From assembly GCA_003228685.1 (NCBI GenBank), contig QIFC01000079.1, positions 1 through 64,000 of the forward strand: a stretch of 64,000 nt of DNA, read 5' to 3'. This document shows, one piece after another, positions 52,541 to 62,219 of this stretch (the first letter of the stretch is position 1; every line of letters begins with the position of its first letter). Made by a program: the position numbers and the translations under genes. The notes below the pieces were generated by a model. That model saw only the letters and a program-made list of their open reading frames with translations. It was not told the DNA's origin and searched no databases. This DNA comes from Chloroflexota bacterium (GTDB lineage: Bacteria; Chloroflexota; Dehalococcoidia; DSTF01; RBG-16-68-14).

Positions 52541-53551
52541 ATGGCCACAACAACTCGTATGTCAACACCACGCCTCTGGTTGCAGGCACTCTATACGATC
52601 CCTCAGGTGGATCTAAGCCTCGTCGATCCTGTCACTCGCTGGCTCGTGCTCGCACGCGTTTCCGTGGTGGTGATGACCGCGACATCCGCCATCATCGGCG
52701 GGCTGCTAGCCGTCCGCGACGACGTATTCGACTGGCCATTGTTCGTGCTCACGCTTGCCGGCCTGGTGCTCGCCCACACCGCGAGCAACCTAGTGAACGA
52801 TTTCTGGGACTACCGGCGCGGCACCGACAGCCCAGATTCGCCGCGCGCGACCTACGGGCCGCACCCACTGACGGAGAAATCGGCGACGCTGCGTTCCTTC
52901 GCACTGATCACAGTAGCGATCCTCGTGGCCGCAACCGCGATCGGCGTCTACCTCACGATCGAGACCGGGCCGGGCGTGCTGATCTTCGCGCTGAGCGGGG
53001 CATTCGGTCTGATGCTCTATTCAGGTGGCCCCGTGCCGCTCAAATACTTCGGCCTCGGCGAGGTCGCCGTGTTCATCATCTGGGGGCCGCTGATGATCGG
53101 TGGCACCTACTACGTCATGGCAGGCGAACTGCCCGCCTGGGTCGTCCTAGCGTCGTTCCCGTACGCGCTTGGCGTGACCACCGTGCTCATGGGCAAGCAT
53201 TTGGACAAGATGGATTTCGATACCACGAAGCGCATCTTCACGCTACCCATGCTGCTCGGCGAAGGTTCCGCGCGCTTCCTGACGCAGGCCCTCTCGATCG
53301 CCATGTACGTGGCCGTTGCCGCTCTCGTTGTCTGGCAGCGCATGCCGGGCCTGCTCTTGGTCGTAGGAGCGCTACCGCTGCTCTGGCTCGTGCTGCGCGG
53401 CTTCAGCGTACCAAAGCCGGACGAGCCGCCGGAGAACTATCCAGCGTGGCCACTCTGGTTCGTCGGGATGGCCTTCATTCACAACCGGCGCTACGGCATC
53501 CTCTTCGTCATTGGGCTCGCCGCACAGGTTGCGGGCGAAGCGATGATCTGA
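52541..53551 (+). CDS. UbiA-family prenyltransferase
   Basis: A 336-aa membrane protein with about nine helices. It has the two Asp-rich motifs: SNLVNDFWDYRRGTDS (NxxxDxxxD, about 86) and GKHLDKMDFDTTKRIFTLP (about 215-230). MenA-like or other UbiA members prenylate quinone or sugar acceptors. TAAGAT nine bases before the ATG is a possible -10 of a leaderless transcript. Neighbours give no substrate hint. Confidence 0.87.
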   Translation: MATTTRMSTPRLWLQALYTIPQVDLSLVDPVTRWLVLARVSVVVMTATSAIIGGLLAVRDDVFDWPLFVLTLAGLVLAHTASNLVNDFWDYRRGTDSPDSPRATYGPHPLTEKSATLRSFALITVAILVAATAIGVYLTIETGPGVLIFALSGAFGLMLYSGGPVPLKYFGLGEVAVFIIWGPLMIGGTYYVMAGELPAWVVLASFPYALGVTTVLMGKHLDKMDFDTTKRIFTLPMLLGEGSARFLTQALSIAMYVAVAALVVWQRMPGLLLVVGALPLLWLVLRGFSVPKPDEPPENYPAWPLWFVGMAFIHNRRYGILFVIGLAAQVAGEAMI

Positions 53552-53644
53552 CGCTGCTATCTGGCAACTGAACAGCCCCTCACCCCTGCTACAATGTGAT
53601 ATTGAGCCGAATACTACATTAGGCAGCAGTACAAGCGAGGTACC

Positions 53645-54763
53645 TTGGAAACAGCAAAGCGCGATTACTACGAAGTCTTAGGCGTCCCTCGCGACGCCAC
53701 GCCCGAGAGCGTCAAGAAGGCGTTCCGCAAACTGGCGATGAAGTACCATCCAGACCGCAACAACAGCGGGGATGCGGGCGAACAGTTCAAGGCCGTCAAC
53801 GAGGCCTATGAAGTGCTCTCCGATCAGGAGCGGCGAGCGATGTACGATCGCTTCGGGCACACGGGACCGCAGTCCGCGTTCGGCGGCGCGCGTGGTTTCG
53901 AGGGCTTCGGATTCAGCGGTTTTGGTGACATCTTCGACGCGTTCTTCGGCGGCAGCACGGCCAGGCGGGGAGGTCCTCGACGCGGCGCCGACCTGCGCCA
54001 GCGCATGCGCCTGACGTTCGAGGAGGCCGCCTTCGGAACGGAGAAGACGATCGGTGTCGAAGGACTCGAGCCATGCTCGAAGTGCCAAGGGCGGCGCTCG
54101 GAGCCAGGCAGCGAGCCCAAGCGATGCACCAATTGTGAGGGCACCGGCGAGCTGCGGCGTGTTCAGCAGAGCGTCTTCGGCCAGTTCGTCAACGTCTCCA
54201 TGTGCGACCGCTGCCAAGGCGAAGGCGCCGTCATCTCCAAGCCGTGTAAGACCTGCCGCGGCCGCGGATACGAGCAGCGTACGCGCACACTCCAGGTAAA
54301 ATTCCCTGCAGGCATCGACGATGGTGCGCAGATGCGCCTCTCCGGCGAGGGCGAACTGGGCGAGCGTGGAGGGCCTCGAGGCAATCTCTACCTGCAGGTA
54401 AACGTGAAACCTCACAAGCTCTTCCAGCGTGATGGCGACGACCTGATCTACGACCTCGAGATCAACTTCGGCCAGGCGGCGCTCGGCGACGAGACGGAGA
54501 TCCCCACATTGGAGAAGCCACAACCGCTGCGCATTCCGAGCGGTACGCAGAGCGGACAGGTCTTCGTCCTGAAGGGACGAGGTGTGCCGCACCTGCGCTC
54601 CGGCGGCCGGGGGGACCTGCTGGTTCACACGCACGTTGTGACACCCAAGAACCTGAACGACGAGCAGAAGCAGCTACTGGCGCAGCTTTCCGAGTCCATG
54701 GGTACGCGGCTCTCGCCCGATGACAAGAGCCTGCTCAACAAGATCAAGGACGCCCTCGGCTAA
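53645..54763 (+). CDS. dnaJ: Chaperone protein DnaJ
   Basis: Hsp70 co-chaperone. The 372 aa start with TTG: J domain with HPD at 35-37, a Gly/Phe region ([16 protein letters not shown]), the zinc domain ([32 protein letters not shown]; the first CxxCxGxG has RR at the last two positions), and the C-terminal substrate domain [29 protein letters not shown] at 53590-53595 may be its -10. No CIRCE or HrcA site is apparent. It is followed 3 nt later by prmA. Confidence 0.96.
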   Translation: METAKRDYYEVLGVPRDATPESVKKAFRKLAMKYHPDRNNSGDAGEQFKAVNEAYEVLSDQERRAMYDRFGHTGPQSAFGGARGFEGFGFSGFGDIFDAFFGGSTARRGGPRRGADLRQRMRLTFEEAAFGTEKTIGVEGLEPCSKCQGRRSEPGSEPKRCTNCEGTGELRRVQQSVFGQFVNVSMCDRCQGEGAVISKPCKTCRGRGYEQRTRTLQVKFPAGIDDGAQMRLSGEGELGERGGPRGNLYLQVNVKPHKLFQRDGDDLIYDLEINFGQAALGDETEIPTLEKPQPLRIPSGTQSGQVFVLKGRGVPHLRSGGRGDLLVHTHVVTPKNLNDEQKQLLAQLSESMGTRLSPDDKSLLNKIKDALG

Positions 54764-54766
54764 TCC

Positions 54767-55681
54767 ATGGAGACGTTTGAACTGGCGATCGCCGTCCGCC
54801 CGAACGCGGTGGAGGCGATGGCCGACCTGCTGCGCCGCTATGCGCCGGCGGGCGTGAGTATCGAGCCGCCGTTCGATGCCATCGACGAAGAAGGAGGCGT
54901 CGCGTTCCACGAGAACGACGCCGTCCGCCTGCGTATCTGGCTCCCGTCCGGAGATCGCCAAACCGCGGCATCCATCGAGGAACTTAGAATAAGCCTTGGC
55001 CCGCTGGCCGGCGACATCGTTGAGCCCCTGAGTGTCAGCACGGTCCAGGAGCGCGACTGGTCCGACGCCTGGAGAGAGCACTTCCACGTCACACGCGTTG
55101 GCGAACGGATCGTCCTCAAGCCCTCGTGGCGCGAGTACGAATCAGGACCCGGCGACATCGTGGTCGAGCTGGATCCCGGGCGCGCATTCGGCACGGGCCA
55201 GCATGAGACGACCCGCATGTGCCTGATCGAGCTTGAGCGGCAGATGGAAGCCGGTGCGTCCATACTCGATGTCGGTTGCGGATCCGGCATCCTCTCTGTC
55301 GCGGCCGCGCTACTAAGCGCGGGCAGCGTTGACGCGATCGACATCGACGCAGCCGCCGTGCACGCGACGCGTGAGAACGCCGCGGCCAACCGCGTGTCGA
55401 GCAGTGTTCGCACGATGCACGGTTCGTTGGGAGAAGCGTGGCCCTTCGCGGAGCCACCCGGGGGCCGTTACGATCTGGTGCTCGCGAACCTTAGCGGCCG
55501 CATCGTGCGGGAACTGGCCGGCGACTTGCTGACGGCACTCACCGAGGACGGAGCGGCGCTCGTGAGTGGCATCGTCGCTGAGCAGGAAGAAAGCTGCGTG
55601 AACGCGCTGCTACAGGCGGGAGCGCGCGCGCTGGAGAGCCGCGCCGACGGTGACTGGCGACTGCTGGTCGTTCGTCGCTAG
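54767..55681 (+). CDS. prmA: Ribosomal protein L11 methyltransferase
   Basis: 304 aa. The N-terminal substrate-recognition domain is followed by the SAM methyltransferase with ILDVGCGSGILSVAAALL, VDAIDIDAAAV, DLVLANLSGRIV and PGRAFGTGQHETTRMCLIEL. It methylates L11 lysines in many bacteria. dnaJ-prmA adjacency is common. No ribosome site is obvious beyond GCTAATCC; it is probably coupled to dnaJ. Confidence 0.94.
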   Translation: METFELAIAVRPNAVEAMADLLRRYAPAGVSIEPPFDAIDEEGGVAFHENDAVRLRIWLPSGDRQTAASIEELRISLGPLAGDIVEPLSVSTVQERDWSDAWREHFHVTRVGERIVLKPSWREYESGPGDIVVELDPGRAFGTGQHETTRMCLIELERQMEAGASILDVGCGSGILSVAAALLSAGSVDAIDIDAAAVHATRENAAANRVSSSVRTMHGSLGEAWPFAEPPGGRYDLVLANLSGRIVRELAGDLLTALTEDGAALVSGIVAEQEESCVNALLQAGARALESRADGDWRLLVVRR

Positions 55682-55704
55682 GTACCAAGCCCAGAGGCTG
55701 CAGG

Positions 55705-56655
55705 CTAACCCCGCGGCGCGACGACGCCGGCGGTCCAACGCATCGGGTCGACCTCAACACCACCGACGATCAGCTCCCAATGCAGATGCGGACCTGTCGA
55801 GAGCCCCGACGCTCCTACGAGGCCGACCAAGTCGCCAATCGACACGAACTGACCCTCCACCACGGAGGCCGCCGACAGATGGTGGTATGCGGTGAACACG
55901 CCACCGCCGTGATCCAGAATGACGCTCAGCCCGCGGATAGGCAGATCACCGCTGAACGCAACCCGGCCGCTGTTCGCGGCGACGACGGGCGTGCCCTCGT
56001 CCAGCGCGAAGTCGGTCCCATGGTGGAAGCTGGTCACAGGCCCGCCGTTGTAGCTGCGGCCAGTACCATACTGACTGCTGATCGGCCCCTGTAGCGGCTG
56101 CAGAAAAACGCCCTCCCAGAGTCGCTCCGGCGTGTGCTGCGAGTAAATCGCGGCGCGTGTCGCGGCCTCCTGCTCAGACAGCGCCGGCGTAAGGAGCGCA
56201 GACTGATCTGGGGCGAGCGTGATTGCCTCCACGGGGTACGCGGTATCGATCACTTCCACGGATGCATCCAGCCGTGTGAGTACGCCTCCGGCTGCGTCTA
56301 ATAGCATGATCGTTACGGGATACACCCCTAACGGCTTATCGGCGCCAACGCCGATGACGCCCCAGAAGCCACCCTCCCTGGCGAGGAGGGCATAGTCGCG
56401 ACCGTCGAAGGCGGCGACCGCACTCGCCGCGCCACCGTTTAGCTCCAGAACGCCGGCAGTGCCCTGCGGAATCTGAATACTGGCCGCGATGAGCTCCGGA
56501 ACCGGAGTGGGGGTTGGCGTAGAGGTCGGCGTCATTGTGGGCGTCGGTGACGGCGTCGCCGTTGGAGTGGGCGTCGGAGCTGCGCTCGAGAAGACGCCAC
56601 AGCCGGCGAGCGTCAGCCAGAGGAACAGTAGCGGGGCGAACCGGACAAGATGCAT
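55705..56655 (-). CDS. M23 (LytM-like) peptidase lipoprotein
   Basis: 316 aa. Signal and lipobox LTLAGC (Cys19), then a Thr/Pro linker of about 25 residues, an Ig-like region (about 60-150) and the C-terminal M23 domain (about 185-300). Zinc ligands are seen in HHGTDFALDEGTPVVAA and GPHLHWEL (HxH), with HLSAASVVEGQFVSIGDLVGLVG in between. The activity should be a glycyl-glycine or peptidoglycan endopeptidase at the cell surface. A TACAAT box 11 nt before the ATG is a possible promoter. Confidence 0.9.
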   Translation of the reverse strand: MHLVRFAPLLFLWLTLAGCGVFSSAAPTPTPTATPSPTPTMTPTSTPTPTPVPELIAASIQIPQGTAGVLELNGGAASAVAAFDGRDYALLAREGGFWGVIGVGADKPLGVYPVTIMLLDAAGGVLTRLDASVEVIDTAYPVEAITLAPDQSALLTPALSEQEAATRAAIYSQHTPERLWEGVFLQPLQGPISSQYGTGRSYNGGPVTSFHHGTDFALDEGTPVVAANSGRVAFSGDLPIRGLSVILDHGGGVFTAYHHLSAASVVEGQFVSIGDLVGLVGASGLSTGPHLHWELIVGGVEVDPMRWTAGVVAPRG

Positions 56656-56716
56656 CTCGTCCGGCCATTGTAGCCAAGAGACGTGGGGGAAGGGAGTCTC
56701 CCGAGAAACTAGCCTG

Positions 56717-56971
56717 CTAGCCGAGAATCGCTTTCAGCTCCGCCTTGCGTGTTTGCTTCTGGCGTTGCGCAAACTCCGATGCAGGGACGATGGCGCGCAC
56801 TGGACAGAACGGCACGCACTCGGCACAGCCGTTGCAGTGCTGACGCCGCACGACAAATTGGTTCGGCGCCTCCCGGATCGCCCCTTGAGCACACATGAAC
56901 TCGCACACACCGCAGTGCGTACAGTCCGAGGTGATCATGAAGAGTTCGCCAGAACGGCTGTCGACGCTCAC
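56717..56971 (-). CDS. 2x[4Fe-4S] ferredoxin-type protein
   Basis: 84 aa. Two cluster motifs, CTHCGVCEFMC (starting about 17) and CNGCAECVPFCP (about 46), give eight Cys as in clostridial-type ferredoxins, though the CxxCxxCxxxC-P pattern is imperfect in the first (MCA instead of CP). The start may be GTG at 56971 or ATG at 56938 (MITSDCTHCG). Electron partner unknown; no redox operon is adjacent. Confidence 0.88.
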   Translation of the reverse strand: MSVDSRSGELFMITSDCTHCGVCEFMCAQGAIREAPNQFVVRRQHCNGCAECVPFCPVRAIVPASEFAQRQKQTRKAELKAILG

Positions 56972-57066
56972 GCTAGTCGAATGGCCCGTTCTTAGGCGCC
57001 GTTCGGCAAGTCAAGCCCTGCCGCAACTCGGGACGCACCCTCACATTCGAAGCCTGAACGACCTGC

Positions 57067-57072
57067 TATAAT
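57067..57072 (+). promoter_or_regulatory. TATAAT box before moxR
   Basis: A consensus -10 hexamer 48 nt before the preferred moxR start (57121). No good -35 is seen at 16-18 bp. Confidence 0.45.
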
Positions 57073-57120
57073 CGACAGGCCTGAGATACGAAATACAGCG
57101 TGTCTGGTACGGGAGTACAG

Positions 57121-58092
57121 GTGGAAGACCCCAGAATCATCGCGGAGCGCATCCTCGCGAACATGGAGCGCGTCATCATCGGTAAGGCGGAAGCGGTGAG
57201 GCTCGCGCTGGTGGCGCTGATGTGCCAGGGTCACGTGCTGATCGAGGACGTGCCGGGCGTCGGCAAGACGATACTGGCACGCAGCTTGGCAAAGTCGATC
57301 GGCTGTAGCTTCCGCCGCATCCAGTTCACGCCCGACCTCCTGCCGACAGACGTCACGGGCGTGTCGATCTACAACCAGAAGTCGGGCGACTTCGAGTTCC
57401 GCGAAGGGCCGATCATGGCGCAGGTCGTCCTTGCGGACGAGATCAACCGAGCGACGCCGAAGACGCAATCGGCGCTGCTGGAGTCGATGGACGAAGCGCA
57501 GGTCACCGTAGACGGCATCACGCATGTGTTGTCGCAACCATTCATCGTGCTCGCGACGCAGAACCCGATCGAGTACGAAGGCACGTTCCCCCTCCCCGAG
57601 GCCGAACTGGACAGGTTCCTGCTTCGCATCGAACTAGGCTATCCGACGCAGACAGACGAAGTGCTGATCATGGAAGCACAGCAGCTGACACACCCGATCG
57701 ACGCGCTCGAGCACGTGACAGACCCGAACGAGATCATGGGTGTCCAGCGCGCGATCAAGGACATCTACGTCGACCCACTCATCAAGCAGTACATCGCCGC
57801 CGTCGCTGCCGCGACACGCGAGCACGAGTCGGTATACCTGGGTGCTTCGCCGCGGGGCTCCTTGGCCCTCTTCCGCGCCAGCCAGGCCTGGTCGCTTCTT
57901 GATGGCCGCGATTTCGCCCGGCCTGACGACGTGAAAGAGTTGGCACTGGCCACGCTGGGTCACCGTATCATCATCAGCCCGGCTGCCCGCGTCAAGGACA
58001 TCACCCCGGCCAACATCATCGAAGACTGTCTGGCCCGCGTGCCGGTTCCGGGCGCGCGTCCGGGACGGCCGAGTGAGCAGCCGGCGCGCTAG
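57121..58092 (+). CDS. MoxR family AAA+ ATPase
   Basis: 323 aa from a GTG at 57121 with GGGAG 5 nt before it; the track uses another GTG 21 nt earlier that has no ribosome site. Walker [11 protein letters not shown], Walker [10 protein letters not shown], sensor 1 [12 protein letters not shown], and Arg-finger-type [13 protein letters not shown]. MoxR ATPases act as chaperones for VWA-domain partners. It overlaps the DUF58 gene by 20 bp; the VWA gene itself is about 4 kb away, on the other strand. Confidence 0.94.
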   Translation: MEDPRIIAERILANMERVIIGKAEAVRLALVALMCQGHVLIEDVPGVGKTILARSLAKSIGCSFRRIQFTPDLLPTDVTGVSIYNQKSGDFEFREGPIMAQVVLADEINRATPKTQSALLESMDEAQVTVDGITHVLSQPFIVLATQNPIEYEGTFPLPEAELDRFLLRIELGYPTQTDEVLIMEAQQLTHPIDALEHVTDPNEIMGVQRAIKDIYVDPLIKQYIAAVAAATREHESVYLGASPRGSLALFRASQAWSLLDGRDFARPDDVKELALATLGHRIIISPAARVKDITPANIIEDCLARVPVPGARPGRPSEQPAR

Positions 58093-59365
58093 GAAGATCG
58101 CGATGCGCGGGCTGCGCCGTCTCGTCCGAACTCTCTTCATCGAGCGGCGATCGCTCACCATCCTGACGACCCTGTTCTTCGTGGCGTTGCTTGTCGCCCT
58201 CTCGAATGGCTTTTGGCTGATGTCCCGGCTCGCCAACGTCATCCTGATCGCGATACCGCTCGCATACATCTGGACACGCTTCAACCTGAACCACCTCGAG
58301 GTGACGGTCGAGCGGCCCGTCGACCGTCTGCAGGAGGGCGCCGACTTCGCGGAGCGCATCACGGTCGTCAACACGGGCTGGTTCACGAAGCTCTGGCTGG
58401 AGGTCGAGGACCCTTCAGACCTACCGGGCCACAACGCACGGCGCGTGATCAGCCTTGGTCCCAAGCAGCGGCGAACGTGGCGCACCGTCTCGCACTGCGG
58501 ACGGCGCGGACGCTACAGCATGGGGCCGGTCCGAATCACCTCCGGCGATCTCTTCGGCATGTTCCGCAGGACAAAGAAGTTCGGTCAGTCTCAGTACGTG
58601 CTCGTCTATCCGCGCGCCGTCGAGCTGCCGAATTTCTCCGTCCCGCCAGCGCTCCTGCCAGGTGAGGGCCGGTTCAAACGCCCCAGCCACTTGATCACGC
58701 CGAACGCCGCCGGCGTGCGCGACTACCAGCCCGGCGATAGCTTCAATCGCATCCACTGGCGAACGACGGCGCGCACGGGCGACCTGGCGGTCAAGCTGTT
58801 CGAACTCGATCCGGCGAGCGATATCTGGATCGTGCTGGACCTGCAAGCAGACGTGCAGAGCGGCGAAGGCGATGATAGCACCGAGGAGCACGGTGTGCGC
58901 ATCGCGGCGTCGATCGCGCGTTACTTCCTGTTAGCGAACCGCAGCGTCGGCTTCATGGCCTACGGTAGCACTCTCCACCTTCTTGAGCCCCAACGAGGCC
59001 TCTCGCAGTACACACGCATCCTGGAACATCTCGCATTGGCGAGCGCAACCGGCGACGTAACGCTGGCCGGCTTGCTCAACCACGAGAGCCCGCGGTTCGG
59101 CCGCCACACGACGCTCGTCGCGATCACGCCCTCCACGGATGAGTCGTGGGTGGTGAGCATGCAGATGCTGGCAGGCCGGGGCGTGAAGCTCGCTTCGGTG
59201 TTGTTGGAGCCGAGCACGTTCGGCGGTGAAGCGAGCGCTTTGCTCATCTTTGGAGCGCTGACGGCTGCGGACATCGCGACCTACATGGTGAAGCGCACCG
59301 ACAACCTGCCACAGACGCTGAGCTCCGAAGCCGGTGTCACGGCGACGGCTGGAGACGGAGGATGA
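58073..59365 (+). CDS. DUF58-domain protein
   Basis: 430 aa. Two hydrophobic segments near the N-terminus ([23 protein letters not shown] and [15 protein letters not shown]), then a beta-rich region (about 80-190) and the DUF58/VWA-like core ([42 protein letters not shown]). The start is GTG, overlapping moxR. It belongs to the MoxR-DUF58-transglutaminase group, members of which are thought to act on envelope complexes. No enzyme activity is known. Confidence 0.92.
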   Translation: MSSRRARKIAMRGLRRLVRTLFIERRSLTILTTLFFVALLVALSNGFWLMSRLANVILIAIPLAYIWTRFNLNHLEVTVERPVDRLQEGADFAERITVVNTGWFTKLWLEVEDPSDLPGHNARRVISLGPKQRRTWRTVSHCGRRGRYSMGPVRITSGDLFGMFRRTKKFGQSQYVLVYPRAVELPNFSVPPALLPGEGRFKRPSHLITPNAAGVRDYQPGDSFNRIHWRTTARTGDLAVKLFELDPASDIWIVLDLQADVQSGEGDDSTEEHGVRIAASIARYFLLANRSVGFMAYGSTLHLLEPQRGLSQYTRILEHLALASATGDVTLAGLLNHESPRFGRHTTLVAITPSTDESWVVSMQMLAGRGVKLASVLLEPSTFGGEASALLIFGALTAADIATYMVKRTDNLPQTLSSEAGVTATAGDGG

Positions 59366-61650
59366 GGCAGGCAAGCTGGAACGAGATGTTCGCGCCCAAG
59401 CGCGAACCACTGGTCCTGACGCCTGAGGTCCCGCGTGAGCCGGCAGGCTGGCGACGCATGTTCTGGTGGGAGGACGTCCTCAGCTTCCTGCTGCTAGGCG
59501 CCGTGATGCTCGCCGTCGTCGACTCCGTCTACCGCGCCGGGTGGGTAGATGAGATGCCATCGCTCTACCCGCTTGCGTTCATCGGATTGCTGATGGCCGC
59601 GGTGCTCGCGCACGTCCGGTGGCCGGAAGCCGTGATCCACCTGCTCGCGCTCCCGGTGGGCGCCGCCGTCTCGCTCGCGACGATCCTCAGTATCGTCCCT
59701 GGCGCAACTCCCTGGTCGCGCTACGAGGAGCTGCACGAGCGCATGGGAGCGTGGTTCCACGTCGCGTTCAACGGCGGGATCAGCAACGACGAACTCCCAT
59801 TTGTCGTACTGGTCGTGCCACTCGCCTGGATCGCCGCATACCTCTCGGCCTGGGCGGCCTTCCGCTGGCAGAACGTCTGGCTCGCACTGATCCCAGCAGG
59901 CTTCCTCCTGCTCTCGAACGTGAGCTACTTCTCCGATCAGTTCAGTTTCTCGGTGCTTGTCTTCCTCGTTGCCGGCGCACTGCTCGTGACGCGGCTGCAT
60001 CTCATGTCGCGGTCCAAAGCCTGGCGAGAGCAGGACACGCCCTACCCGCCATTCCTCAGCCTCTCCGTCCTCCATATCACGTTCTGGCTCGCGATCGTGC
60101 TGATGCTCGCGGCGTGGATCATGCCCCAAGCTGGAGAATCGGGCCCGCTGGCGTCCGCGTGGGAAGGCGCCACCTCGCCGGTCGCGGAGCGGGCGGCTGG
60201 GCTGAGCCGGCTCTTCGTCTCGGTACGCGGTCCGCAGAGCGCGAGTGTCCACCGGTTTGACGACATCGTCCCATTCCAGGGCCCAATCGAGTTGCCGGAC
60301 ACGCTCGCGCTGGAGGCGCTGACAGGGCCGCTCGACCAACGAGCCTTCCTTCGTGCTCAGTCGTTCGAGATCTATACGCCGGCTGGATGGCAACAGGCCT
60401 CTCGACGCGACATGGAGCTGAAGGCGGACGAGATCACCAGAGTCGACGACTTGGTGGATGGCCGGGCCACGACCTCCGTATGGATCACGTCGGACGGGAA
60501 GACGGGTGACACGGTCTTCACAATCGGACAGCCACGTCGCGTCGACAGGGAAGCGACCATCCAATGGACGACCGGCTCCGAGGATGTTGCCGGGTTTCAA
60601 GCGACCGACGGGCTGCGCCGGGGTTCGACGTACCAGTCCACTGGAAGCGTCTCAGTAGCGACCGTGGAAGAATTGCGAGCCTCGGCGGCGGTCTACTCCT
60701 CTGGGCTGCTGTCGCGCTACACGCAGTCGCCGGCATCGCTTCCAGATCGCGTACGGCAGCTCGCCGTTGACCTCACGGAAGAAGAGCGTACGGTCTACGA
60801 CAAGGCGATCCGCATCGAAGACTACCTGCGGGCGTTCCCCATCGACCTGGAGATTCCGGTCACACCCCGCGGCCGAGATACGATCGACTACTTCCTGTTC
60901 GATCTACAGCGCGGATACTTCGATTACAATGCCTCGGCGATGGTCGTCATGCTGCGCACGCTCGGAATACCGTCCCGGCTTGCCGTCGGATACGTGCTCC
61001 AGCCCGTGGAGCGCGACCCCGGATCGAATCGCTACCGAGTGACCGAGCAGAGCGCATTCGCCTGGCCAGAGGTCTACTTCCCAGGCTACGGCTGGATCGA
61101 ATTCAACCCAACGCCCAGCCAACCGCGCATCCAGCGCACCGAGCCCGTTGCCGTCACAATTGGCGACGAAGAAGAAGCGAACGACGCTGTTGGGTCGCTG
61201 GGCCTGGAGAACCTCCCGGGCCAATTAGGCGCGGACGGCGACGCTGGCGCGCTGCCTCTCGGCGGCGACTCGTCCAGCAACCGCAACCTCTGGGTTTTCG
61301 CCGGCATTGCGGCGGGAATCGCGGCTATGGCTTCGTTCGGCGCTGGCTGGGGGCGCTACCTGTGGATTCGCGGCCTCGGAGATGCGCCGGTCGCCGCCCG
61401 TCGTTGGGAGCAGACCGTGCGGCTCGCGTCTTGGTCTGGCAACGCGCCTGATCCGGCCCAGACGCCGCGCGAATACGCCAGCTCGTTACGAGAGCGTGTA
61501 CGCGGGCTGCCTGACGTAGAGTTGCTCGCCGACGACTACGTCAGGCAGCGCTTCGGCCAGAAGTCCGGCGGCGCGACCGACACCCGGCGAGACGAGGCCT
61601 GGGAACGCGTGCGCAATGGACTCCTGCGAAAGCTCCTCCGGCTACGATAG
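59362..61650 (+). CDS. Membrane transglutaminase-like protein with degenerate active site (TgpA type)
   Basis: 762 aa. N-terminal helices (about 35-240, DUF3488-like), a transglutaminase-like domain (about 480-590), then one helix (NLWVFAGIAAGIAAMASFGAGW) and a DUF4129-like tail. The domain core is recognisable (YDKAIRIEDYLRAFP, ASAMVVMLRTLGIPSRLAVGYV, AWPEVYFPGYGWIEFNPTP). The catalytic residues are not: Cys is Phe520 (RGYFDYNAS), His is Phe566 (SAFAWPE) and Asp is Asn582 (EFNPT). The spacing is kept. It starts in an ATGA overlap with the DUF58 gene. A binding rather than enzymatic role is likely. Confidence 0.88.
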   Translation: MRQASWNEMFAPKREPLVLTPEVPREPAGWRRMFWWEDVLSFLLLGAVMLAVVDSVYRAGWVDEMPSLYPLAFIGLLMAAVLAHVRWPEAVIHLLALPVGAAVSLATILSIVPGATPWSRYEELHERMGAWFHVAFNGGISNDELPFVVLVVPLAWIAAYLSAWAAFRWQNVWLALIPAGFLLLSNVSYFSDQFSFSVLVFLVAGALLVTRLHLMSRSKAWREQDTPYPPFLSLSVLHITFWLAIVLMLAAWIMPQAGESGPLASAWEGATSPVAERAAGLSRLFVSVRGPQSASVHRFDDIVPFQGPIELPDTLALEALTGPLDQRAFLRAQSFEIYTPAGWQQASRRDMELKADEITRVDDLVDGRATTSVWITSDGKTGDTVFTIGQPRRVDREATIQWTTGSEDVAGFQATDGLRRGSTYQSTGSVSVATVEELRASAAVYSSGLLSRYTQSPASLPDRVRQLAVDLTEEERTVYDKAIRIEDYLRAFPIDLEIPVTPRGRDTIDYFLFDLQRGYFDYNASAMVVMLRTLGIPSRLAVGYVLQPVERDPGSNRYRVTEQSAFAWPEVYFPGYGWIEFNPTPSQPRIQRTEPVAVTIGDEEEANDAVGSLGLENLPGQLGADGDAGALPLGGDSSSNRNLWVFAGIAAGIAAMASFGAGWGRYLWIRGLGDAPVAARRWEQTVRLASWSGNAPDPAQTPREYASSLRERVRGLPDVELLADDYVRQRFGQKSGGATDTRRDEAWERVRNGLLRKLLRLR

Positions 61651-61651
61651 T

Positions 61652-61679
61652 TTGACGGCCGGCACCGCCGCTCTATGCT
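61652..61679 (+). promoter_or_regulatory. Good promoter for the ogt gene
   Basis: TTGACG (61652-61657) and TATGCT (61674-61679) with a 16-bp spacer. It is followed by GGAAGGGA before the ogt ATG, so ogt is not dependent on the upstream operon. Confidence 0.55.
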
Positions 61680-61718
61680 ACGTTCCTCGAAAGGCGATCG
61701 AATCGGAAGGGACTCTCT

Positions 61719-62207
61719 ATGAAGCACGCACTGATCGAAACGGACCTAGGCTGGGCCGCGATCGGCATCGAGGATGGGAAGGTGTGCGCGGCCGCCCTGC
61801 CCACCACACGAGAGCTTGCCGAGTTCGCGATCGCAGACTGGGGCGCTGATCAGCCGGCGAGCGAGGAGGAGGCCTCGCCGTTCGTGAGCATGGTGCTGCG
61901 CGCCGTTGCGGGCGAAGACATCAGGCTGGACGGCAACGTTCAGATCGGCGTCGGCACCCAGTTCCAACGCGCGGTTTGGGAAGGCGTGAGTCGAATTCCC
62001 AAAGGCGAGACGGTCACCTACGGAAAGCTGGCAGCAGACGTCGGCTATCCCGGTGCGGCGAGGGCCGTCGGGCAAGCGGTGGGCTCAAACCCGATCCCGC
62101 TACTGATCCCGTGCCATCGAGTCGTGGCCTCCAACGGCATCGGCGGATTTGGAGGCGACATCCATCTCAAGAAGCGACTACTCGCGGCCGAAGGAATACA
62201 CTACTAG
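61719..62207 (+). CDS. ogt: Methylated-DNA-protein cysteine methyltransferase
   Basis: 162 aa. Repairs O6-alkylguanine by suicide transfer to the active Cys. The C-terminal domain has FQRAVWEGVSRIPKGETVTYGKLAADVG (HTH), ARAVGQAVGSNPIPLLIPCHRVV with the acceptor Cys, and GGFGGDIHLKKRLLAAEG. A ribosome site GGAAGGGA is 9-10 nt before the ATG. No Ada-type regulatory domain is present. Confidence 0.95.
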   Translation: MKHALIETDLGWAAIGIEDGKVCAAALPTTRELAEFAIADWGADQPASEEEASPFVSMVLRAVAGEDIRLDGNVQIGVGTQFQRAVWEGVSRIPKGETVTYGKLAADVGYPGAARAVGQAVGSNPIPLLIPCHRVVASNGIGGFGGDIHLKKRLLAAEGIHY

Positions 62208-62219
62208 GCCGGGCCCAGA

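Noticed and set aside
53552-53644. CIRCE/HrcA operator before dnaJ
   Set aside because: No TTAGCACTC-N9-GAGTGCTAA-like repeat is present.
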